The notes beneath the pieces are model-generated. The model was not told where the DNA came from, did not search any database, and saw nothing but the letters and a program-made list of their open reading frames with translations. This document shows positions 10,496 to 20,093 of a DNA stretch of 64,000 nucleotides, piece by piece (position 1 is the first letter of the stretch; each line of letters starts with the position of its first letter). The DNA is from Megalonaias nervosa (Eukaryota; Mollusca; Bivalvia; Unionida; Unionidae), in contig JAECUM010096230.1 in NCBI GenBank assembly GCA_016617855.1, positions 62,001-126,000 on the forward strand. Reading direction: 5' to 3'. The position numbers and the translations under genes were made by a program.

Positions 10496-11465
10496 ATGGA
10501 ATCGGTTTATTATTGTTCAAGAGGATATTGGAGAGGCAGAGCAGCGATTAGTAAACTTGCTGAAGCAGCAAAAGTCTCACGTTCTGTTGCTGAAAATTGG
10601 TTAGCACGACAGGGAATATGGCAAATCTATCTACGTCCACCTAAAAAAATTCACTGCGCGTATTTTGTTGTCAGTACTCCCAATGAAGTTCATCAAGTAG
10701 ATTTTTGTTTTAACCACATGATACTATTAAAATTGTAGACGTCGATCACGCACATACAAATACGCGTTAAGTGTCGTTGATGTTGAACGTAGGTATAAAG
10801 AAGCAGAACCACTATCAACAAAGACAGCAACTGAAGTTTCATCTGCGTTTGAACGAATTTATCAACGAGGACCCTTGCAATAGCTACAACTATTACAGGT
10901 TGATCCTGGTAAAAAAAATTCTTGGTGCAGTATCGTCGTTGATGAGAAAACATAATGTCAAAATCAGACGAGGACATACCGCAATTCATCGCGATCGGCA
11001 ATTGTTGAACGATTTAATCGAACACTTGCTAAGAGAATATTTGGATACCAGTATGCGAAGGAAATAGTTTAGGCAGATACGAGATCTCGCGAATGGGTTG
11101 CAAGATTACCAAGTGTGATAGCTGAGTTAAATAATGAAATTACTCGTGCAACTTCTATGAAACCCACCGTCGCGATTACAAAGAAATATATACCAATACA
11201 ACGACGTGACTTTTAAAACCAGCCAGTGTTAGGTAATGTGACTGTCAGATATTTATATGAACCTGGTGAACTTGAAGGAGGTAAAAAAAGAGCAACTGAT
11301 CCTATCTGGAGTGTGACCACACATAAAATTTCCAGCTTGGTTAGATCCAGATGTAGACCTGCAATCTATGGGCTAGATTCCACTGCTCCTCAACGTGCAT
11401 TTGTACGTGAACAATTACATGTAATTCCTGAAGACACACAGTTACCACCGCGTTCACTTCTGTAA
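10496..11465 (+). pseudogene. Polinton retroviral-like integrase (left copy)
   Basis: The ATG at 10496 opens a protein with an N-terminal helix-turn-helix-like stretch (SKLAEAAKVSRSVAENWL), the WQIYLRPPK linker and the first core Asp in NEVHQVDF (near 10690-10705). Later parts are spread over frames: VDPGK-type second Asp region near 10895, and a VERFNRTL stretch with the catalytic Glu near 11005. The C-terminus LYEPGELEGG (11254-11283) to LPPRSLL matches the C-terminus of the right-hand copy at 40.7-40.9 kb. It would integrate the Polinton genome. At least three frameshifts. Confidence 0.8.
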
Positions 11466-11676
11466 ACTGTCGCCCCTACGTCGATTGCACTCAAGACAGG
11501 TCAGCATCACATTTTCGCGTGTGTGACCAAGACCACTATTAATTCTATCAACGGTAAACTATCTTGGATTATTATTCAAATACTGCCACAACATATTACA
11601 GTTACAACTTGTACAGTGATTATTATGTTGTTGTTTCAGTGTCATGATAAATTCAGCGTCGAGATCAAAGTCGCGG

Positions 11677-12828
11677 TTATTTTTTTTTTTTTGTCAGATG
11701 GTCGATACCCAGGTAATTTTTTCTTGATAACTTCATTATTTACATCATCAGTGATTTCTTCGGTTATTACGTAATCCATAATAACCGTCCGCAGTTGAGA
11801 TATTCTTCTGACTCGAGACACCGCGAGATAAACTAAATTTGACCATTCGATCCAATCATCAATAATCCAAATATTTGTATCAGAAATAGTTAATCCTTGT
11901 GATGAATGAATCGTTATAGCGTATCCTTACGTCCATGGAGTTTTACTCATGCTCAACTCGGTCGTAACAGCACTGACAGGAACTAACACAATATCATTTA
12001 GTACAAGATTTTGTTTACCACCACCCGGATTTTCAACTTCAATATTCTATTGTCGAGTATCTGCTGGGCGATAACACAATGGTACAGGTAGATTTTAAAA
12101 CTTTTCTTTATGTAACAGAAATAATTTATCTTGAAGTGTATCACGAACTATTTTTCTACTTGCAACTATCAAATCAATTGGCCTCCATAAATTCCAAAAA
12201 TCATTCATAGTAGTTTCTAAAATTACTCCACGCATTATTTCGCACTGTATTCTATCTGGCTGCAATCTGATTCACTTTTTAAATTCTTTCAGGGGCTCAT
12301 CAATAGCTCTATGACCATCATTTATTTCTTCGTAATAATCTGCAAACGTTTTTAACCATTCGTGTGGAGACTGTCCAACAAAGGGTGGTGGGTGACCATG
12401 ATCGCCACACATTATTACAGCAGTATTCTTCAATAACAACCAATCAAGAAACATTTTTAATACTTTCAGTGACACTGTACAAATTTCGTCCCAGATAATA
12501 ATCTTGGTAATGTATTTCTCACCCATCCGCGATGACGTCCACGCGTCTCAGCACCATCTAAAGAAACTATGATAAGTTTGAGATTTTATCCCTCGTTCGT
12601 TCATTTCTCTGGCGAGTCTGTGTGTGGGCGTCAGCACAATCATATCAAACTTCCGAAATAATTAAATCGCACGTGTTGTTTTACCAGAACCTCCACACCC
12701 ATTAAGATAACGGTTTTATGCCTGGCTACAGGATCATACACAGATGGCGCTGTCGATGCTGGTATTTGATTGTTATTCTTGTAATATGTTTCCTTAATTT
12801 CAACGTCGGCAGATTCAGAATAACTAAT
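11677..12828 (-). pseudogene. SF1 (Pif1-like) helicase, main part
   Basis: Read right to left: Walker A GCGGSGKTTRAI near 12685-12720, a TPTHRLAREM motif near 12620-12650, the DEAD-box-like IIIWDEIC near 12480-12505, then GDHGHPPP near 12390-12410. Further on come TIHSSQGLT near 11900-11930 (motif V-like) and YLAVSRVRR near 11805-11835 (motif VI-like). These are the landmarks of a superfamily 1 helicase related to Pif1. It has several stops and its N-terminal part is separated by the LTR at 12829-13791. It ends convergent with the integrase, about 200 bp away, in the place where the right block has DNA polymerase B. Confidence 0.75.
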
Positions 12829-13791
12829 TTTACGTATCGGCTCGTGTAAAGTAACATAAAGAAAAGAGTGACTGCAACAAGCTTTTTAAATTTTAACAAA
12901 AATAATTTATTTCCCTAGAAAACACGGTGAAAAGGTAAAAATATGAAACAAGACTTACGATTTACGAAGAAGATCCAAAAATTTGTCCTAAAATTGTGAA
13001 AACATAAGTCCTGTGAACAAACAGTTCTAAATTGAAGTAGTCTGAATCTCAATTCCGTTCCAAGATGGCGGATGATGACGTCAGACGAAGGTTAAACACA
13101 AATGTCCAGAATTTTCACTGTGAATCACAATTTGTATTGTTCAGTTCCAATTTAGAATTAATTTCAGCAAATGTATTTGTCCATAGCCAGTTGTGTAGTT
13201 CTCCAGGGAAAATAATTATTTAAAAGGTAGACGAAGTACAACTATCCTCAATAACAAAACACATGTTATTCTTCATACGTATGAACGAACAACTCTTTCC
13301 AGCACAAAAGAATACCTTCTTCTTAAGGTATTTAGAAACTCTATAAAATGTTATGATGTGACTCTCTATGATGTTAAAATATGACTCTAGACTAGTTCGC
13401 AACTACTTGAGTATTTTAAAGCAAACTAATACATCATTTGATGTACACGCATGAAGGAATCGTGGAGATTTCGAAATGTCGCCAACGTAGTATAGATTGT
13501 CAACAAGTATTATTATTAATGAACGTGGTCACACGCGATCATTTGCATAGCTATTTCCGACTGTTTACTTAATATGACAAAACCGTCATACAAAAATCGT
13601 GCTTACGCGAGTTACATTTACGTTTTAAATAAACACCATGTTTCTAACAAAATATCAGATCCTGCAAACATAATCATCATCATAATAATAATCATATTTA
13701 ATGATATAAAAAATGAAATAAAAATGAAATAGAAAGAATTAGAAGAATTCAAATTTTAACACACATGTAATTTAACTAGAGGATCGTAACA
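12829..13791 (-). mobile_element. Solo LTR inserted in the helicase gene
   Basis: A third, more diverged relative (963 bp, minus orientation) of the LTR at 3729-4663: it shares the TCGTGTAAAGTAAC end region, TTATTTCCCTAGAAAACA and the GACGTCAGAC stretch. Flanks CTAAT (12824-12828) and CTAAA (13792-13796) look like a 5-bp target duplication with one change. Helicase-like minus-strand sequence is found on both sides, so the insertion is younger than the Polinton it interrupts. Confidence 0.75.
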
Positions 13792-13880
13792 CTAAATATA
13801 TTTTCTTGTTTTTTTCTCCATGATCCCCATTCACCAGTGCCAAGTAATTTATTTAGCAAATCCAAATATTTTTTATTAAT
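13792..13880 (-). pseudogene. Helicase N-terminal fragment
   Basis: On the minus strand an open stretch (YLDLLNKLLGTGEWGSWR) runs directly up to the LTR and keeps the same frame as the sequence on the far side of the LTR. It is therefore the upstream end of the helicase gene. No start codon survives between it and the stop of the neighbouring minus-strand gene. Confidence 0.5.
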
Positions 13881-13883
13881 AAA

Positions 13884-14583
13884 AATTATTCCGTGGCGAC
13901 TCTAACTGCGGTATCAACAAATCTGTTTATCATCGATAAGAAGTTTATCGAAACGGACGCAAGCATCGAAACTCTTAAATGAGTTAATTGCGGCGACTCA
14001 CCATCAGTATAACTCACAGTTGTACCTAATTTAGTTCCGTTAGATTAAAAAACATCATTTCGGTTTGTAAATGTACCTCTCTCCGTTGTATCAGTAATTA
14101 TGAAATCGAGTTCTGCAGTCCATGATTAATCTTGTACACGTTCGTTTATGATCATACTCACCACCCTGAGTAAACTTACCGATTATTTTTCTGCCGAGAT
14201 CCTTTGCAACTTTCTCATTATTTTCTTTTCTGTATCCGGAGACAACATTAATAAGTTTAACAACTTCATTCTCGTCAAGATTAGGAAATTCTTTCCTGAT
14301 ATCTTTTTCTGCATCAAACTTATCTGGTTCTGGCAACCAAACTTGTTTCTGCGGACGATACGATATTATCGCTTCATTTACAACCAACGATATTAATATT
14401 TTTACATCAATCATATATCTTAATAGTACTATTGGAGCCCAATGTTTTTCTCAGAAATGTCTTTCAAACCAAGCATAAACAATCGGATGGAGATCCCCGT
14501 AAAACTCGAATGACTCTATACAGGCGAATGCGATTAAGTCAAAATCTGGTAGTGGTCCATTTATTGTAACTCTGGTCATCTCG
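13884..14583 (-). pseudogene. Unrecognised Polinton-associated protein
   Basis: A minus-strand frame starts with ATG near 14583 (MTRVTINGPLPDFDL), has one or two breaks near 14420, and continues through 14414-14091 and on to a stop near 13884. The middle part is charged (KFDAEKDIRKEFPNLDENE). I do not recognise it. It sits just upstream of the helicase in the same direction with almost no gap, so it was probably co-transcribed with it. Confidence 0.4.
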
Positions 14584-14654
14584 TATGTTGGATGACCAAA
14601 TCTCTTAAAGTATTCAGAACACTCTCTGTGTTAAACTTTAATTACATATATATA

Positions 14655-14879
14655 ATGATACAAGCAAAGGATCGATGCAGATGGCTTGTGACAGGATTTA
14701 CAACTCCTTGTAACCACGCATACGTAAGTGAATTCTGTGGTTACCACATGCAAAGTTTTCGACGTGGAAGTCTAGGACCAAAACCGTTTTTACCAGGCGG
14801 TGTTGGAGTCAGAGGAGAAACTCAGTTGTGTCTGCGTTGTGGTGGTAAAAAAATACAGAACGCTGAAACGATATTATGA
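14655..14879 (+). CDS. Small Cys-rich unrecognised protein
   Basis: From the ATG at 14655 an intact 74-residue frame encodes a protein with spaced cysteines (TPCNHAY, FCGYHM, CLRCGGKK) that could bind metal. It is divergent from the minus-strand gene ending at 14583. It has no disabling mutation, but at this length that is not strong evidence of activity. No family recognised. Confidence 0.35.
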   Translation: MIQAKDRCRWLVTGFTTPCNHAYVSEFCGYHMQSFRRGSLGPKPFLPGGVGVRGETQLCLRCGGKKIQNAETIL

Positions 14880-15642
14880 TTAAAAAAATGTTGAATCTCC
14901 GATAAAAACCGCCGAAGATTATCTCGCCAAATTTTCAAAATAATAATTTAGACAAATATTATTATCATACAAACGGAACAAAATGAATTTGTGAAGCATC
15001 CCCTCATCAAGAATTATGAAGCATCTTGAGATGGTGTAATTAGGCACTGTCGATTAAAAGAACCAGTCGGTGTTGTTGATAATACTGGGTATGACTGACA
15101 TATTGTCGATGGGGGCATTATTGCCAAATTTATCTTAATAGTTGGGGCTCCGCCCAGTTTCCTCAAACTTCAACAGAGAAAAATACACTCTCCCACCATG
15201 TCACCACGTGGTGGGTGAACTTTTGCATTCCCTGGGGTTGATCAAGGGGGAGGTTGTGCATGAGCTGTTGAACGTAGAGAAGTCCCCGTTGTGAATTGTG
15301 CCGTCCAATATCCCCAAATACGGATCGCCTTCTGAACATTTTAAAATGTCGTTTGGCAATCTATGAATTCACATGGGGGTTATAGCTGTAAATATGCTAC
15401 TATCCTTGTAGATGATTGCTGTAAATACGCTACTATCCTTGTACATAATTGCTGTAAATACACTACTATATGTATCTGTGCTGTCTATAGAATTAAGTTA
15501 GTTAAGTCCATAGAATGAAGTACTATAATCATGTTTATGTGTTTGTACCGTCTACAAAAAACAGTCCTCTTTGATGAATATTTGTTTTTTATTCTTATTC
15601 AGAAATATTTTTTATTTTATTTTAAATAAATATTTATTATAT
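14880..15642. other. Non-coding stretch with a 33-bp triplicate
   Basis: No gene seen. At 15385-15478 three tandem copies of a unit starting GCTGTAAATA.GCTACTAT (about 33 bp) occur. A locally GC-richer block at 15140-15360 (GGGGCTCCGCCCAGTTTCC) differs in composition from its surroundings but matches nothing I know. Confidence 0.5.
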
Positions 15643-16075
15643 AATGAATTCTGAAAATATTAATGCTGTTATTGCTGCTATTAAGCAATTACAACATAAC
15701 TGTATAAAAAATTCTGATGAACTTAATCCTGAAAAGTTATGTGTGATTTTGAATCATTTACAATTTCGATAATCCGAGAATAGGTATACACTACCAGCCG
15801 ATTACAGATTTGTAAAGTTAATTCAGCAGGCAATGTTACAGTCGTTGGCAGCAGTTACAGATACTCAGGTCAAACTATTTGTACCCCTTGCACACTCACT
15901 CGAAAAAATTAGGCCAGAATTATCTCACGAATACGAAATAAAAAGACTTGTGAACGCTCGTATCAGACAACTAAGAGAGATTATGTCCGCAAACGAAGCC
16001 GTGGAAGACTTACTGGCGGAAGACTACTCGTCCCGCAGTGAAAGTGAAAGCTATCAATTTCAACTTTGCCTTTAA
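15643..16075 (+). pseudogene. Unrecognised helical protein
   Basis: An ATG at 15643 starts a frame (MNSENINAVIAAIKQL) that breaks near 15770 and continues in another frame to 16075, where 15833-16075 is a clean stretch rich in helix-forming residues (EYEIKRLVNARIRQLREIM) with an acidic/Ser-rich tail. Charged leucine pattern suggests a short coiled coil. No family recognised. Within the old Polinton, between the protease and the helicase. Confidence 0.4.
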
Positions 16076-16079
16076 CAAG

Positions 16080-16520
16080 ATTATATTTCGGTGTGTACGA
16101 GGCTCCGTTTTAACGGAGATATTCATCGAAAAGTGGAACGAAATCACCATCGATGCTTACATCTTCAGTTAGGTCATCCAACACACCATTGGTAACTTCC
16201 GCAACCACAACACCGCAGTGGGATTCCATTACTTGTATACAATAATGCAAGTCTAATCTTAAACACAAACGCCAAAGATGATTAAGTGCCCATCCGGTGA
16301 ATCTTGATTCCTTCGAACTGAATTTTATCTCCGCCGAACAACGACGTAAATATTATAGTGATCTGTTCATCCACGTATTATTTCATCCCACCATTGACTG
16401 TATCAACATACTCTTTGACGAACGTGACCAACATGCCGCCGTCTCTGACTCCACCGTTGTCAGTGAATTCAACCAGATTCTTTACCAGAAAGTCGCCTTT
16501 AGCTTGACAATAATATCTTG
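16080..16520. pseudogene. Unassigned decayed coding stretch
   Basis: Both strands have fairly long open stretches: plus 16297-16521 (SFELNFISAEQRRKYYSDL), minus about 16500-16300 (VRDGGMLVTFVKEYVDTVNG) and minus about 16255-16110 (DLTEDVSIDGDFVPLFDEY). The minus-strand reading lies in the same direction as the neighbouring protease and has a protein-like composition, so it is my preference, but no domain is recognised. Confidence 0.3.
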
Positions 16521-16707
16521 AATGTCCACGTTAGACGTTTTAAGTTTACCAGTTTGATCTTCAAAAATCGCAAGCTCCACCTGGATCGACACCAACAACA
16601 ACTAGTAAACTCATCTGCTTTGGAGGCAAACCTGCACAGATCTGCATCAGAACCAAGGTGTCGGGCAGAGTACCGTCCATAAATGTTATTAGACATTTTG
16701 CATAATA

Positions 16708-17150
16708 TTAAACGTACTTTAATGTGAAATCAATAAATGCTTGTGGTGTTGATGAACACCCCAGTGCAAGCAACGCTTCAATGACATGACGACCGCATAT
16801 TGATCCGTCCAATTGTGTTTGTACTGGTATAGTCGAACAAAACAAAGGCGTTCGTCCGTATAGGGCACTAGCACCCCAGGTTAAATAAGTAACAATTTCA
16901 ACTAATTGTGCAAGTGCATGCAAATCAATTACAAAAGAAGCTGTGATGTTACCACGTATAAGACACAGAGAGTGCCGGGGCCTGTTGATGAATCCAAACT
17001 GACGATGCCCGTTTCATGTGTGCGTGACACTCTCGATGCAGGTTCATTTTGCATAAAGCCACCACTAAAATGTTTGATTGATTTTGCAATCGTGAGCAAA
17101 TCAAGATTGGTCAACGGAAATATCTTCTGCGAGGGGTAATCGAAGACCTC
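16708..17150 (-). pseudogene. Adenain-like cysteine protease (old Polinton)
   Basis: Minus strand, two overlapping frames. The upstream frame (about 17114-16929) reads through NLDLLTIAK and GIVSLDSSTGPGT, the region that leads to the catalytic His; the His position itself is lost at the frameshift (GTLCVLY). The downstream frame (16923-16708) carries QTQLDGSICGRHV, with the Gln and the Cys-Gly expected around the active-site cysteine. Ulp1/adenain-type proteases mature Polinton capsids. It lies directly left of the element B insertion. Confidence 0.65.
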
Positions 17151-17159
17151 CGCCCAAGC

Positions 17160-17787
17160 ACATTCGACGATTCATTCCTGGTAATCGAAGGCGTTTTTCT
17201 AGTGCATTCCTGATGCAGCTCCGACAGCCCCTAACATCGGAGCTTTTGCAACCGCTGGATCGGCTGCTGCCAAAACCGCTTAAATTCCTGCATTGAATGG
17301 AAACATTTCACCAGCCCTTTTCATTTGTTTCACCTCTGACTTGGATAAATTTTAATATCATTGAGATGTTATTGTGTTTGGCCGCATTAAGCTAAACGAG
17401 CCGTGTTTGGATCAACCAAACAAGGACATTTCCAGTCAATGTTACCAGAGACAGTTTTAGCGTGACCCCCACATTTGGTTTTGATTGCATTTTATAATTT
17501 TTTTACAACTGATTTTGCTAAGGACGATCTTTACTTCGTGATAGGACACTATTAATAAAATATGCAAGAGGTTTAATTGTGAATTTTCCACAGGTGCATC
17601 GATGACCCTAATTTGACCCCGCATCTACCCGTGCATTAAAGTTAAGCCAAATTTCTTCTGAAGGTTCTTGATGACCAATTTTAACCGCAAAGAAACATGA
17701 GTCACTTCTAAGTGGTCTAATATATCATCCTACTCTGTGCTTGCTCTTTGTCACGATCTGAAAGTTGAAACGCCAGTAAGTGAAGTA
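17160..17787 (-). pseudogene. Broken structural-type gene(s) split by element B
   Basis: On the minus strand an Ala/Gly-rich hydrophobic run (AVLAAADPAVAKAPMLGAVG, about 17290-17220) and a basic tail suggest a small minor-capsid or core protein next to the protease. Further upstream, open minus-strand stretches (YWRFNFQIVTKSKHR, LNFNARVDAGS) reach the insertion point at 17787, and minus-strand coding-like sequence resumes at 37000. I therefore infer that element B interrupted a structural gene; which one I cannot tell. Confidence 0.35.
17782..17787 (+). repeat. Target site duplication, left
   Basis: GAAGTA immediately outside the left TIR; the right partner at 37000-37005 is GCAGTA. Six bases is the usual Polinton target duplication; one mismatch is consistent with age. 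Confidence 0.65.
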
Positions 17788-18144
17788 AGTAGTTAATGGG
17801 GACGATATAGGGTCAAATAGGGTCTAATGTTAATTTTGGTCGTTTGCACTATGGAGTCAGAATTTATAGGTGGAACTGTATAGAGTCAATGGGAAGTGAC
17901 GTCACGGAACTGGACACTGGCAACAATGTTGCAAGTGGCTGACCTCAATCGGGTGGACAACTGGCAACAATGTAGCATGGGGTTGACCTGAATACGCGCT
18001 ACTCTAGGTAGGGACAAATACAACATTGAGATAAAACTTAGATTTATGAACAAAATCTATCACACAAAACATCAACTAAACATTTTTTAGGCAAGAGATA
18101 AATCTTTTCGAGGCAATGAAGTGGCCCTGAAAAGGGCCTTTTGG
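17788..18144 (+). repeat. Element B left terminal inverted repeat
   Basis: Matches 36552-36999 in inverse orientation, including AGTAGTTAAT at the tip, GGTCGTTTGCACTATGG, TGACGTCA (17897-17904), GCCACTTGCAAC in inverse, and the stem-loop block at its inner edge. Homology between the two ends fades just inside the stem-loop. The tip region would be the protein-primed replication origin. Confidence 0.85.
18123..18138 (-). terminator. Histone-type 3' stem-loop at the inner edge of the left TIR
   Basis: On the minus strand GGCCCTTTTCAGGGCC forms a perfect 6-bp stem with a 4-base loop TTTC. It is preceded by CCAAAA and followed by ACTTC. Metazoan replication-dependent histone mRNAs end in such a hairpin, with CCAAA before and ACC after. 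Fifteen bases downstream (minus strand) comes CTCGAAAAGATTT, similar to the purine-rich histone downstream element that pairs with U7 snRNA. It would serve a leftward transcript leaving the element. Confidence 0.7.
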
Positions 18145-18281
18145 TTGTTTTGTTAACACCATTGAGTTAACATTGAGGGCATCGCACGGATCTTCTTCTC
18201 TTCCTCAAACTTCGTCTGACCTCGGGGCTGTAGATTAAGACTCTTCAGACAGCCTTGCCTCTCCGCATAGATTCTTCGTTT

Positions 18282-18398
18282 TCAAAGGGTTGTCCCTATT
18301 ATCTGGGTGATAGCCCATGATGATATGACATACATGGGATAGTCCGGGCTGAACAGCATCGACAATAGGAGAGTAGACGTTTCTACGTTAGTCCACAT
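18282..18398 (-). CDS. Possible 38-residue hydrophobic peptide
   Basis: A minus-strand ATG at 18398 opens 38 codons (MWTNVETSTLLLSMLF, later MYVISSWAITQIIG) ending at 18282. It is the best leftward frame ahead of the outward-facing stem-loop 144 bases downstream. Short length means it may be chance. Confidence 0.25.
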   Translation of the reverse strand: MWTNVETSTLLLSMLFSPDYPMYVISSWAITQIIGTTL

Positions 18399-18556
18399 CT
18401 TGTGACGAGAACAGGTGAAGGGAATGAGGTGAACCGCGGTTATTTACAGTGGAAGAGCGGATCGAAATGGATTGAGTTCTTTCACCAATCCTAACACGCG
18501 TTACAAAATTCAGTCACAGTGCGGAGTCTGTCTTCCAATCCGAAGAGAGCTACCCG

Positions 18557-18564
18557 TGACGTCA
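18557..18564. promoter_or_regulatory. CRE palindrome TGACGTCA upstream of terminal gene 1
   Basis: A perfect TGACGTCA, the CREB/ATF binding palindrome, lies 62 bp before the ATG at 18626. The same octamer is present in both TIRs (17897-17904 and 36824-36831), which makes a regulatory role more likely than chance. Confidence 0.4.
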
Positions 18565-18625
18565 CATTCCCTATACAGGTGCGCTAGCGTCTGTGCGCAG
18601 TGAATCAATGCGACAGAGTTAGAAT

Positions 18626-19105
18626 ATGACGGAAACTAAGAAGATGATCAATTGGGGTGCACCGGCCGTGGCGACGAGGAGCGATGCCATAGCAGCGACT
18701 ACCAAAGCAAACACGGTCCTACTTCCAGAAGAGAACGATTTTAATTGGAATTTAGTGGATTTTCTCTCTTCACAAGAATTTGTGATGGTACCAGCACCTT
18801 CGCCACCTTCTCCTTCTTTACTGTACGTCGAGGATTTTAAACAGAGGCAGGAAGACAAATTGCAGAAACTTTTGCAACAGCAGAAAGAAGCAGAACAAGC
18901 TTATCTCATTCAACAGCAAAAGCGAGAAGAAGAAAAAGCAAAAAGAAAACGACAGGAGGAAAAAGAAGAAGCAGAGAAGAAACAAGGTCTAGGAGAGAAG
19001 GATGACGGTGAAAGTCAAACGGTGACGGTACTCTTAGACATTTTGGTAGAGTTATGGATTCTGAAACAGCTGCATCAGACATCATTAATACTACCCAAGA
19101 GATAA
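18626..19105 (+). CDS. Terminal gene 1: charged coiled-coil protein
   Basis: The ATG at 18626 opens 159 codons. Residues 1-75 are mixed (NWGAPAVATRSD, NWNLVDFLSS); residues 75-125 are a K/E/Q-rich helix (KQRQEDKLQKLLQQQKEAEQ, then EEEKAKRKRQEEKEEAEKK) expected to form a coiled coil. The C-terminal part after residue 130 looks frameshifted, because a Gly/Arg-rich stretch (RLGRGKG) lies in another frame near 19210-19230. No family recognised. The transcript would end at the stem-loop 19273-19288. Its composition resembles the right-terminal genes at 34848 and 36167. Confidence 0.5.
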   Translation: MTETKKMINWGAPAVATRSDAIAATTKANTVLLPEENDFNWNLVDFLSSQEFVMVPAPSPPSPSLLYVEDFKQRQEDKLQKLLQQQKEAEQAYLIQQQKREEEKAKRKRQEEKEEAEKKQGLGEKDDGESQTVTVLLDILVELWILKQLHQTSLILPKR

Positions 19106-19272
19106 AGACCTTCCCAAGCCAAACAGTCCAACTCCGTCCACACACCTACTACGCATGAGATACCAACCCTAGTGATCTCTACCAAATCATCGACAGGAGC
19201 AGGTCCAGAAGTACGCCTTGGCCGTGGCAAAGGGATATGGCAGTGAAAGCTCAAAAAACAAACACACACAAC

Positions 19273-19314
19273 GGCCCTTTTCAGGGCCACCCACCTCTCT
19301 CGGAAAGAGATAGT
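19273..19314 (+). terminator. Histone-type 3' stem-loop plus HDE-like element, terminal gene 1
   Basis: GGCCCTTTTCAGGGCC (19273-19288) is a perfect 6-bp stem with a TTTC loop, flanked by ACAAC before and ACCCACC after, very close to the conserved histone mRNA hairpin and flanks. Twelve bases on lies CGGAAAGAGATAG (about 19301-19313), a purine-rich stretch in the place of the U7-pairing histone downstream element. Stem, loop, flanks and spacing all agree, so this is the best of the copies. Confidence 0.8.
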
Positions 19315-19559
19315 ATTAATTTTCCAAAATCAATTAAAACTCAAAATCCCTTTTTTTCCCATGATGTACGATGTGAGTGCGTGAGTGTAGGTCCTTATTC
19401 TAAAAAATCAAAACCAGAAGACACGTTTTTCTTTCTGGTATATTCTCTGGTACAAATGTACAATTCAATTCACAACAAATCACTTTAAAAAGTTCATTTT
19501 TCTTCTACTTTGTCATTTTTCACTCTCTCCTTTTTTGAATTTCTTCACTGTCACAGGTT

Positions 19560-19955
19560 TTACCTCCTCTTCTTCATCACTTTCTTCTCGTCTTCTTTAC
19601 TTCTCTTTCTGGACGTGTCTGGGTTCTTCTTTTTCGGATGGTACCTCTTCTTCCTGTTCGGAACACCTCTCTTCCTTCTGCTCCTGTTGTTTCTTAGGGC
19701 AGTCTGAAGACCAATGTCCTTTCTCTTGACAATGATAACAGGTATCTTGGCTTTTGTCTCTTTGAAGCTTGCCTTGCTTTTATGACGTTGTGGACATTCT
19801 GAAGACCAATGCCCTTTCTTCTGACAGATATAGCAAGTATCTTGACTTTTATCTCTAAAAGAGGAGGAGTAGTCCTTCGGTTTTTCTGAAGAAAACCTTC
19901 GTATGACACCTCGCAAAGCTCTGATCAGAAGATCGATTTATGTTGGCTCTTCCAT
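19560..19955 (-). pseudogene. Double CCHC zinc-knuckle protein
   Basis: The minus-strand ATG at 19955 opens a frame with one early stop after five codons. It then runs through a first knuckle CYICQKKGHWSSEC. After a frameshift a second knuckle C-Y-H-C-x4-GHW-x3-C is visible in the neighbouring frame near 19735-19700. The C-terminus is very basic (NRKKRYHPKKKNPDTSRKR). Such C-x2-C-x4-H-x4-C knuckles bind single-stranded nucleic acid in retroviral nucleocapsids and cellular RNA proteins. It is divergent from the polymerase gene, with TATA-like boxes between the two. Confidence 0.65.
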
Positions 19956-20005
19956 CTTTCTGCTAGGATTGAGAGTGAAATGAATACTTGGAGGGAAGAC
20001 ACTGA

Positions 20006-20049
20006 CCTTTATATAGGGAAGACACTGACCTTACATTGATATAAAGGGG
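20006..20049. promoter_or_regulatory. Divergent promoter between zinc-knuckle and polymerase genes
   Basis: TATAAAGGGG at 20040 points to the polymerase start at 20094; the inverse CCTTTATATA at 20007-20016 gives TATATAAAGG on the minus strand ahead of the zinc-knuckle start at 19955. A GGGAAGACACTGACCTT unit is repeated around both (19993 and 20017). Confidence 0.5.
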
Positions 20050-20093
20050 ACCATGGTGTTTAAAATATAGTCATTTGACTTGTTGCACTTAAG

